Source of the DNA: Gammaproteobacteria bacterium
GTDB lineage: Bacteria; Pseudomonadota; Gammaproteobacteria; Xanthomonadales; Xanthomonadaceae
Assembly (NCBI GenBank): GCA_012510865.1
Contig: JAAZHF010000392.1
Coordinates: 1 to 12,348 of the forward strand
Reading direction: 5' to 3'
Length of the DNA: 12,348 nucleotides
The notes beneath the pieces were generated by a model. The model saw only the letters and a program-made list of their open reading frames with translations, did not search any database and was not told the DNA's origin. A program made the position numbers and the translations under genes. Shown here piece by piece: positions 1 to 11,368 of this stretch (position 1 is the first letter of the stretch; each line of letters opens with the position of its first letter).

Positions 1-1572
<1,572 letters not shown>

Positions 1573-1597
1573 ACGCTGCCCGTGCCGGGTCAACCCG

Positions 1598-1652
1598 CGT
1601 GCGTGCGGCCCCGTTCACGGACATGCGCGCACTGTTGCGCGCAGGACGCACG
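1598..1652 (+). promoter_or_regulatory. Nested inverted repeats in the leader of the DUF3011 gene
   Basis: The gap between epmA and the lipoprotein gene holds two nested perfect stems. The outer arms are CGTGCGT (1598-1604) and ACGCACG (1646-1652). The inner arms are TGCGCGCA (1624-1631) and TGCGCGCA (1636-1643) around a CTGT loop. The inner 8-mer is itself palindromic, so it is also a direct repeat. No T-run follows, so it does not look like a classical intrinsic terminator. It ends 3 bases before the Shine-Dalgarno sequence. It could be a leader RNA structure, a paired operator, or chance in GC-rich DNA. No convincing -10 box was seen in this gap. Confidence 0.35.
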
Positions 1653-1655
1653 ACC

Positions 1656-1660
1656 GGAGG
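1656..1660 (+). promoter_or_regulatory. Ribosome binding site GGAGG fixing the DUF3011 lipoprotein start
   Basis: GGAGG lies 6 bases before the ATG at 1667. It selects that ATG over an in-frame extension running back into epmA and over the internal Met10 codon. Confidence 0.8.
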
Positions 1661-1666
1661 CGGCAC

Positions 1667-2248
1667 ATGGGAACGATCAGGACGGGACTTGGCATGGCGG
1701 CAACGCTCCTGCTTGCCGGCTGCGTGGGCTACGGCTTCCCCGCGGACGCCAGCCACGGCGGCTATTACGGCGGTGACGGCTACTACGGCGGCGGCTACCA
1801 CGGCGGCGGCTACGGAGCGGCCCCGGGCGCCGGCACGGTCCGCTGCGAGTCGGAGAAGAACCGCACCCGCCACTGCGCCTTCGACACCCGCGGCGGCGTC
1901 ACCCTGGCCCGGCAGCTCTCCCGGACCCGCTGCCAGCAGGGCCGCAACTGGGGCTGGGATGGTCGCGGCGTCTGGGTGTCGCAGGGCTGCAGGGCCGAAT
2001 TCGTGGCCGGCCGCGGAGGCCAGTACCGGGGCGACCGGCCGGGCCGCGGCAACCAGGGCTACGGGCAGACCGTGCGCTGCGAGTCCGACAGGCGCCGCCA
2101 GCGGCGCTGCAACGTCGCCGTCCCGCGGGGCGTGGAGCTGGTCCGCCAGCTGTCCGACGCGCCCTGCGTACGCGGCCGCACCTGGGGTTCGGACCGCGGC
2201 GGCATCTGGGTCGACGGCGGCTGCAGGGCGGAATTCCGGGTCTACTGA
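1667..2248 (+). CDS. Small lipoprotein with Gly/Tyr-rich linker and two DUF3011 repeats
   Basis: The function is unknown. The 193-residue product begins with a short signal ending in a lipobox, LLAGC, with the lipidated cysteine at residue 19; the residue after it is Val, so there is no Asp +2 inner-membrane retention signal and the outer membrane is the likelier site. Residues about 21-56 form a linker of GYYGG and GGGYHGGGYG units. Two copies of a roughly 56-residue domain follow at about 58-113 and 136-191. Each begins VRCES and ends with CRAEF, and contains ARQLS/VRQLS, a W-G-x-D core and VWV/IWV. This pattern matches the DUF3011 family common in Xanthomonadaceae. Cysteines fall at 60, 70, 89, 108 and 138, 148, 167, 186, the same spacing in both copies, suggesting disulfides in an exported protein. 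The 94-bp gap after epmA and the strong GGAGG suggest separate expression. Confidence 0.88.
   Translation: MGTIRTGLGMAATLLLAGCVGYGFPADASHGGYYGGDGYYGGGYHGGGYGAAPGAGTVRCESEKNRTRHCAFDTRGGVTLARQLSRTRCQQGRNWGWDGRGVWVSQGCRAEFVAGRGGQYRGDRPGRGNQGYGQTVRCESDRRRQRRCNVAVPRGVELVRQLSDAPCVRGRTWGSDRGGIWVDGGCRAEFRVY
1838..2239 (+). repeat. Tandem DUF3011 domain repeat within the lipoprotein gene
   Basis: Two coding units, about 1838-2005 and 2072-2239, encode homologous domains offset by exactly 78 codons. The linker between them is Gly/Arg-rich (about residues 115-135). The match is clear at protein level, but codons have diverged, so the duplication is probably not recent. Confidence 0.8.
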
Positions 2249-2280
2249 CGGCGCCGGGCGGGGCGGCACGCGCGCGGCGC

Positions 2281-2286
2281 TAGACT
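2281..2286 (+). promoter_or_regulatory. Candidate -10 box TAGACT for mtnA
   Basis: TAGACT matches the sigma70 TATAAT consensus at 4 of 6 positions and is a rare AT-containing patch in very GC-rich DNA. It ends 7 bases before the mtnA ATG, which would put transcription start at or next to the A of the ATG. No -35 match was seen at 16-18 bp spacing. No Shine-Dalgarno sequence lies between it and the ATG. Confidence 0.45.
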
Positions 2287-2293
2287 TGCACGA

Positions 2294-3352
<1,059 letters not shown>

Positions 3353-3503
3353 TCTGGCCCGGCGGCAGCACGGCTTCGCGCCGCTGCGGCGGCAGCCGCG
3401 CACGCGCGACGGCGATCGCCGCCGCGACGGATCCGGAAGGTCGCGCTGCCCACGCAAGCCCTTGATTTGCCGCACTATCGGGCGGGCGAGGGCTGCGCTC
3501 CTG

Positions 3504-3512
3504 TGATAGAAT
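3504..3512 (+). promoter_or_regulatory. Extended -10 promoter of gyrA (TGATAGAAT)
   Basis: TAGAAT (3507-3512) matches TATAAT at 5 of 6 positions and is preceded by TGA, which gives the TGn extended -10 element that can replace a -35. No good -35 hexamer is found 16-18 bp upstream. Expected transcription start is about 3519, giving a 5' UTR of about 75 bases. The rest of the 241-bp mtnA-gyrA gap shows no coding potential I can support. Confidence 0.65.
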
Positions 3513-3527
3513 CAACGGGTTCTGTCA
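3504..3527 (+). promoter_or_regulatory. Imperfect dyad overlapping the gyrA -10 and start site
   Basis: TGATAGAAT (3504-3512) and GTTCTGTCA (3519-3527) are inverted copies with a 6-base spacer, matching at 7 of 9 positions; both mismatches would be G-U pairs in RNA. The dyad covers the -10 and the predicted +1, where a repressor would block polymerase. Its use as an operator is inference. Confidence 0.35.
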
Positions 3528-3533
3528 TTGCGT

Positions 3534-3552
3534 TCGCGCGCCCTCCGCGCGG
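3534..3552 (+). promoter_or_regulatory. Hairpin in the gyrA 5' UTR
   Basis: CGCGCG (3535-3540) and CGCGCG (3546-3551) can pair around a CCCTC loop, with an extra T-G pair outside. It lies between the predicted start site and the ribosome binding site. It is short and made only of CG steps, so it could be chance. Confidence 0.25.
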
Positions 3553-3582
3553 CATGCGCCGACAGCCCCTGAACCACATTCG

Positions 3583-3588
3583 AAAGGG
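3583..3588 (+). promoter_or_regulatory. Ribosome binding site of gyrA (AAAGGG)
   Basis: AAAGGG is a partial Shine-Dalgarno match 5 bases before the ATG at 3594. It supports that start, whose product aligns with E. coli GyrA from residue 1. Confidence 0.55.
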
Positions 3589-3593
3589 TCCAA

Positions 3594-6314
<2,721 letters not shown>

Positions 6315-6321
6315 TCCCGTT

Positions 6322-6341
6322 GCCGCCGCGCGCGCGGCGGC
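6322..6341 (+). terminator. Perfect GC palindrome after gyrA, possible transcription terminator
   Basis: The 20 bases starting GCCGCCGCG form a perfect palindrome 8 bases after the gyrA stop, able to make an 8-bp stem with a GCGC loop. There is no T-run, so intrinsic termination is uncertain; the position directly after a gene end and before the next promoter favours a role in ending or stabilising the gyrA mRNA. Confidence 0.4.
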
Positions 6342-6393
6342 GCGGTCCCTGCGCCCCTGTCCCCGACGCGGCCCGGGGCAGGGCGCCAGTGTC

Positions 6394-6399
6394 TATACT
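6394..6399 (+). promoter_or_regulatory. Candidate -10 box TATACT of the alpha-2-macroglobulin/pbpC operon
   Basis: TATACT matches TATAAT at 5 of 6 positions and stands out in GC-rich sequence 31 bases before the ATG. Expected transcription start is about 6406. No -35 match is visible at normal spacing. Confidence 0.55.
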
Positions 6400-6411
6400 C
6401 GCGGCGATCCG

Positions 6412-6420
6412 GGAGGAAGG
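6412..6420 (+). promoter_or_regulatory. Ribosome binding site GGAGGAAGG of the alpha-2-macroglobulin gene
   Basis: A strong purine-rich Shine-Dalgarno sequence ends 9 bases before the ATG at 6430. It fixes the start that gives a proper lipoprotein signal, rather than the much longer in-frame reading back into gyrA. Confidence 0.75.
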
Positions 6421-6429
6421 ACACGGGGC

Positions 6430-9400
6430 ATGAAGGGAGTCGGACGATCGCCTGGCCTGCGCCGGGCCGCCGCGGCGCTGCTGGCGCTCGCGATGCTCGC
6501 CGTGGGCTGCGGCCGCAACGAAGGCGGCCAGTTGCCGGCACCGAGCGGCGAAGCCATCGTCGCCGAACGCGATGCGGTCGAGGGCTTCGCCCTGGTCCGC
6601 GCATGGCCGGACCAGGAAGACGGGACCCTGGCGATCGCGCTGGAGTTCTCCCGGCCCCTGGTCGGCACGCAGGACTTCGACAGCCTCCTGGGCTTCGCCG
6701 AGCCGGTGGCCGGCGACAGCGGCTGGAGCCTCGACGAGGACGGCCGCGTACTCCGATTCCCCTTCGTCCAGCCGGACCGGGAGTACACGCTGCGCGTCTC
6801 CGCCGCGCTCGCGGCGGCGGACGGCAGCACGCTCGGCCGGGACATCGAGCAGAAGGTGTACACCGGCGAGCTCGAGCCCGCGGCGGGCTTCGCATCCCAG
6901 GGGAGCGTGTTGCCGGCGCGCGAGTCGCGCGGCCTGCCGGTGGTCTCGGTCAACGTCGAAGAGGTCGACGTCGAGTTCCTGCGCGTGCGCGAATCCGAAC
7001 TGCCCCGGTTCTTTTCCGAATACCAGCGCGGCGGCCGGCGCAGCGGCTGGGAGCTGGACAACCGCTACCGGGGCCGGCGCAGCGTGGCGCGCATGGCCGA
7101 GCCGGTGTACGTCAACCGCTTCGTCCTCGGCGGCGGCCGCAACGAGCGCGCAGTGACCTACCTGCCGCTGCAGGACATCGACGAGCTCCAGCAGCCCGGC
7201 CTGTACTTCGCCACCATGAAGCGCGCCGGCAGCTTCGAGGACATGTACGACACCGCGTTCTTCACGGTGAGCGACATCGGGCTGCACGTGCGCGCCTACG
7301 CCGACCAGCTGTTCGTGCACACCGCCTCGCTGCAGCACGGCGGGGCCCTTGGCGGCGTCGAGCTCCGGGTGCTCGACGCCGGCGGTGAAGTCGCGTTCAA
7401 GGCGTCCACCGACGCCAACGGCAACGCGCTCCTCAACCACCGGCTGGACGCCGCCCAGGTACTGGTGGCCACGCGCGGCAGCGACGTCTCGCTGCTGCCC
7501 TTCAACCAGCCGGCGCTGGACCTGTCCGAGTTCGCGGTCGCCGGGCGCAGGCAGGCCTGGTTCGAAGTGTTCGCCTGGTCCGGTCGCGACCTGTACCGGC
7601 CCGGCGAGGCCGTGCGCGTCTCGGCCCTGCTGCGCGACGCCGACGGCAAGCCGGTGCCGGCCGCGGCCGGGGGCAAGGCGCAGCCGCTGTTCGCGCGCCT
7701 GAAGCAGCCCGATGGCAAGACCTTCGTCGAGTCGCGGCTCGAGGCGGGCCCGCAGGGCTACTACCGCTTCGAACGGGAGATCCCGGCCGAAGCCCCGACC
7801 GGTCGCTGGCAGGTCGAGTTCCGCACCGCTCCGGCGAGCAGGGAGGCGGTGCAGGGGATGGCGCTGCGCATCGAGGAGTTCCTGCCCGAACGCATGAAGC
7901 TCGAGCTCGCCGGCCCCCAGGAGCGGCTCCGCACGGGAGAGCCGCTGCGGGTGGAGGCCACGGGCGCCTACCTGTACGGCGCCCCGGCGGCGGGGAACCG
8001 CTTCACCGCGCGCCTGTCGGTGGCGGTCGAGCAGCACCCGGTCCAGGCGCTACCCGGCTACTTCTTCGGCGATCCCACGGTGTCGCTGCCGCGCGAGGCC
8101 AGCGACGTGATCGACGCGGCCCTGGATGCGGAGGGCCGGCTGGAGCAGGCCGTGCCGCTCCCGGCCGAGGCGCGCGGCGACACCCCGGTGTCGGTGGTGC
8201 TGGCCGGCAGCCTGTACGAAAGCGGCGGCCGCACGGTGAACCGCAGCCTGAAGCGGGTGCTGTGGCCGGCGGACGCGCTGGTGGGCGTGCGCCCGCTGTT
8301 CGACGATGGCGAAGGCAGCGACGCCAATGCCAACGCCGGCTTCGAGATCCTGCGCGTGGACGCCGCGGGCAGGCCGCGGCCGCAGGCCGGGCTGGAGCTG
8401 CGGCTGGTCCGCGAGCGCCGCGACTACCACTGGACCTTCGACGAGGAAGGCGGCTGGAACTACAGCCACACCAGCCGCTTCGAAGTGGTGGAGACGCGCG
8501 GCATCGACGCGGGCGCCTCCGCGCTGCGCGTCGACCTGCCTGTGGAATGGGGCGAATACCGGGTCGAGGTGAGCGATCCCGCGACCGGCCTGGTGACGCG
8601 CTATCCGTTCCGCGCCGGCTGGAGCTGGAACGACGACAACCGCGGCCTGGACGCGCGTCCCGACAAGGTGAAGCTCGCCCTCGACCGCACCGGCTACCGC
8701 GCGGGCGACACGCTGGAAGTCACGGTGACGCCGCCGCACGCCGGGAAGGGGCTGCTGCTGGTGGAGAGCGACCGGCTGCTGTACGTGCAGGAGATCGATG
8801 CCCGGGCCGGCAGCCGCTACCGCATTCCCGTCACCGCGGACTGGGAGCGCCACGACGTCTACGTGACCGCGCTCGTGTTCCGTGGCGGCAGCGCGTCCAG
8901 CAAGGTGACGCCGGCGCGCGCGGTGGGCGTCGCGCACGTGCCCATGGCCCGCGGCGACCGGCGGGTGGCCGTCGGCCTGTCGCTTCCCCGGCAGGTCCGG
9001 CCGGATGAACCGCTGCGGGTGACGATCGCGGTCCCGGAGCTGGCCGGTCGCACGACGCGCGCGACGGTGTCCGCGGTGGACGTCGGCATCCTCAACATCA
9101 CCCGCTATCCGGTGCCCGACGCGAACCGCCACTTCTTCGCCCAGCGCCGGCTGGGCGTGGACGCATACGACGTCTACGGCCGCGTGATCGAGAGCCTCGA
9201 CGGCGGCACCGCCCGCCTGCGCTTCGGCGGCGACCAGGGCCTGGAGGCGCTGCCGCAGGCCCGGCGCCCGACCGCGCGCGTGCAGACGGTGGACCTGTTC
9301 TCCGGTCCGGTGCAGCTCGACGCGCGCGGCAACGCCACGGTGGAATTCAGGCTCCCCGACTTCAACGGCACGCTGCGGGTGTCGGCGCTGGTGTTCAGCG

Positions 9401-11352
9401 ACGAGCACTACGGCAACCGCGACGCCGAACTGCTGGTCCGCGCGCCGCTGGTGGCCGAGGCCAGCATGCCGAGGGTGATGGCGCCGGGTGACAGCGGGAC
9501 GGTCACCCTGGACCTCGCGAACTTCACCGGCCGGGCCGGCGAATTCCGCGTGCGCGTCGAAGGGGTCGGGCCGCTGCGGGTGGAAGAAGGCACCCGCGTG
9601 GTCGCGCTGGCCGCCGACGGCCGCGGCACCCTGGCCTTCCCGCTACGCGCGCTCGATGGGCACGAAGTGGCCAGGGTGCGCGTGCGCGTGGATGGACCCG
9701 GCGTCGCGGTCGATCGCAGCCATGACCTGCCGGTGCGCGCGCCGTGGCCGCAGGTGGTGCGGTCGCGCAGCCTGGTCATCGACCCGCTGGCGCCGGTGGA
9801 GTTCGACGCCGCGCTGGCGGCGGACATGCTGCCGTCGTCGGTGGTCGCACGCCTGGGCGTGTCCGCGACGCCGCCGATCGCCTTCGCCGCCGCGCTCGAC
9901 GGCGCGCTTCGCTACCCCTACGGCTGCGCCGAACAGACCGCCAGCAAGGGCTACGCCGCGCTCGTCCTGGACGCGCCCACGGCCGGGGCGTGGGGCATGA
10001 CCCCGCTGCCGCCGGACGACCGCCGCCGCCGCATGGAAGGCGCGCTGGGGCGCCTGGCGGCGCTGCAGGCCGGGTCCGGACACTTCCACATGTGGGGCGG
10101 CGGCGGGCAGCCGGAGCCGATGCTGACGCCCTACGTCGCCGAGTTCCTGCTCGACGCGCGCGAGGCCGGCTTCGACGTGCCCGACGGGATGCTGCAGAAC
10201 GCGCTCTCGCGCATGTCCGAGGACCTGCTGTCCGACGCGCAGCAGTTCTATGGCCGCGACAACCGCAGCCACCTGCGGCTGGCGTACAAGGCGCACGCCG
10301 GGTACGTGCTGGCGCGGGTCAACCGCGCGCCGCTGGGTACCCTGCGCGCGCTGTACGACGGCGATCGCAATGCGGCGCGCAGCGCGATGCCGCTCGCGCA
10401 CCTGGGGCTGGCGCTGACGCTGCAGGGCGACGCCGCGCGCGGTGGCAAGGCGCTCGACGAAGCCTTCGCCTGGTCCCGCGACCGGGCGGGCTGGCTGGGC
10501 GATTACGGCACCCCGCTGCGCGGCGCAGCGCTGATGCAGGCCCTGGTACGCAAGCACGACCTGGCGACCCCGGCCCGCGGCGCGGGGCTCCGTTCGCTCG
10601 GGCTGGAGCTGGACGCGCGGCGCAGGGCGCGCTGGTTCCACCTCAGCACCCAGGAGCAGGCGGCGATCGCCCGCCTTGGCCGCGAACTCGCCGGGACCCC
10701 GGGCCGCACCTTCTCCGGCACCGTGTCCGAAGGCGGCGTGGAGGAGGCGCTGCAGCCCACCCGCCGTTTCTCGCGCGCCTACGGGCACGCGGCCCTGGCG
10801 GCCGGGGTGCGCCTGCTGCCGCGTGGCGAGGCGCCGCTGTACGCGAGCATGGACGTGGCCGGCATCCCGCGCGAAGCGCCCGCGCCGGAGGAGGACGTCC
10901 TGAAGGTGGAGCGCCGCTGGTACACCACCGCAGGCAAGGCCTGGGAGCCTCGCGCCCTGCGCGAGGGCGAGGCGCTGGTGGCCCGGGTCACGGTCACGGC
11001 CGATCGCGACATGCCCGACGCCCTGCTCACCGAACTGCTGCCGGCCGGTCTCGAGGTCGAGAACATGAACCTGGGCGACGCCTCGACCTGGGCGGACGTG
11101 GTCGTCGGCGGGATCCGCCTGAGCGAACGCGGCCACTCCGCCGAGCTGCTGCACGAGGAATTCCGCGACGACCGCTACGTGGCCGCCCTGAAGCTCGACG
11201 CCGGCCGCGCGGCGGACGTGTTCTACCTGGTGCGCGCCGTCACCCCGGGCGAGTACGCGGTGCCGCCGCCGCTGGTCGAGGACATGTACCGTCCGCAGCT
11301 GCGCGGCGTCGGGCGCGCCCGGCCGGCGCGTATCACGGTGGTGCAGCCGTGA
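6430..11352 (+). CDS. yfhM: Bacterial alpha-2-macroglobulin lipoprotein (YfhM type) with intact thioester
   Basis: Bacterial alpha-2-macroglobulins are periplasmic protease traps: an attacking protease cuts a bait segment, and the activated thioester binds it covalently. The 1640 residues compare with about 1650 in E. coli. The signal peptide ends in lipobox LAVGC, lipidated at C27. Macroglobulin-type beta domains follow, for example around 285-340 (LHVRAYADQLFVHTASLQ) and 377-412 (RDLYRPGEAVRVSALLRDADG). The conserved VDVGILNITRYPVPD (about 880-897) precedes an Arg-rich candidate bait segment at about 921-954, then LFSGPVQLDARGNATVEF and PDFNG. The thioester YPYGCAEQ has C1166 and Q1169 and opens a helical thioester domain running to about 1450 (SGHFHMWGGGG, LTPYVAEFLL). 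The C-terminal part (about 1450-1640) is beta-rich. It has its own TATACT and strong ribosome binding site, and pbpC follows 16 bp later. The residue after the lipidated Cys is Gly, unlike Asp in E. coli. Confidence 0.95.
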   Translation: MKGVGRSPGLRRAAAALLALAMLAVGCGRNEGGQLPAPSGEAIVAERDAVEGFALVRAWPDQEDGTLAIALEFSRPLVGTQDFDSLLGFAEPVAGDSGWSLDEDGRVLRFPFVQPDREYTLRVSAALAAADGSTLGRDIEQKVYTGELEPAAGFASQGSVLPARESRGLPVVSVNVEEVDVEFLRVRESELPRFFSEYQRGGRRSGWELDNRYRGRRSVARMAEPVYVNRFVLGGGRNERAVTYLPLQDIDELQQPGLYFATMKRAGSFEDMYDTAFFTVSDIGLHVRAYADQLFVHTASLQHGGALGGVELRVLDAGGEVAFKASTDANGNALLNHRLDAAQVLVATRGSDVSLLPFNQPALDLSEFAVAGRRQAWFEVFAWSGRDLYRPGEAVRVSALLRDADGKPVPAAAGGKAQPLFARLKQPDGKTFVESRLEAGPQGYYRFEREIPAEAPTGRWQVEFRTAPASREAVQGMALRIEEFLPERMKLELAGPQERLRTGEPLRVEATGAYLYGAPAAGNRFTARLSVAVEQHPVQALPGYFFGDPTVSLPREASDVIDAALDAEGRLEQAVPLPAEARGDTPVSVVLAGSLYESGGRTVNRSLKRVLWPADALVGVRPLFDDGEGSDANANAGFEILRVDAAGRPRPQAGLELRLVRERRDYHWTFDEEGGWNYSHTSRFEVVETRGIDAGASALRVDLPVEWGEYRVEVSDPATGLVTRYPFRAGWSWNDDNRGLDARPDKVKLALDRTGYRAGDTLEVTVTPPHAGKGLLLVESDRLLYVQEIDARAGSRYRIPVTADWERHDVYVTALVFRGGSASSKVTPARAVGVAHVPMARGDRRVAVGLSLPRQVRPDEPLRVTIAVPELAGRTTRATVSAVDVGILNITRYPVPDANRHFFAQRRLGVDAYDVYGRVIESLDGGTARLRFGGDQGLEALPQARRPTARVQTVDLFSGPVQLDARGNATVEFRLPDFNGTLRVSALVFSDEHYGNRDAELLVRAPLVAEASMPRVMAPGDSGTVTLDLANFTGRAGEFRVRVEGVGPLRVEEGTRVVALAADGRGTLAFPLRALDGHEVARVRVRVDGPGVAVDRSHDLPVRAPWPQVVRSRSLVIDPLAPVEFDAALAADMLPSSVVARLGVSATPPIAFAAALDGALRYPYGCAEQTASKGYAALVLDAPTAGAWGMTPLPPDDRRRRMEGALGRLAALQAGSGHFHMWGGGGQPEPMLTPYVAEFLLDAREAGFDVPDGMLQNALSRMSEDLLSDAQQFYGRDNRSHLRLAYKAHAGYVLARVNRAPLGTLRALYDGDRNAARSAMPLAHLGLALTLQGDAARGGKALDEAFAWSRDRAGWLGDYGTPLRGAALMQALVRKHDLATPARGAGLRSLGLELDARRRARWFHLSTQEQAAIARLGRELAGTPGRTFSGTVSEGGVEEALQPTRRFSRAYGHAALAAGVRLLPRGEAPLYASMDVAGIPREAPAPEEDVLKVERRWYTTAGKAWEPRALREGEALVARVTVTADRDMPDALLTELLPAGLEVENMNLGDASTWADVVVGGIRLSERGHSAELLHEEFRDDRYVAALKLDAGRAADVFYLVRAVTPGEYAVPPPLVEDMYRPQLRGVGRARPARITVVQP

Positions 11353-11368
11353 GCCGGAGCGCCGCGCC

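Noticed and set aside
2250..2281. Imperfect stem between the DUF3011 gene and mtnA as a terminator
   Set aside because: Six base pairs around an 18-base loop with no T-run; too weak to call.
3380..3393. Small inverted repeat GCCGC/GCGGC after mtnA as a terminator
   Set aside because: Only a 5-bp stem with no T-run, and such repeats are common by chance at this GC content.
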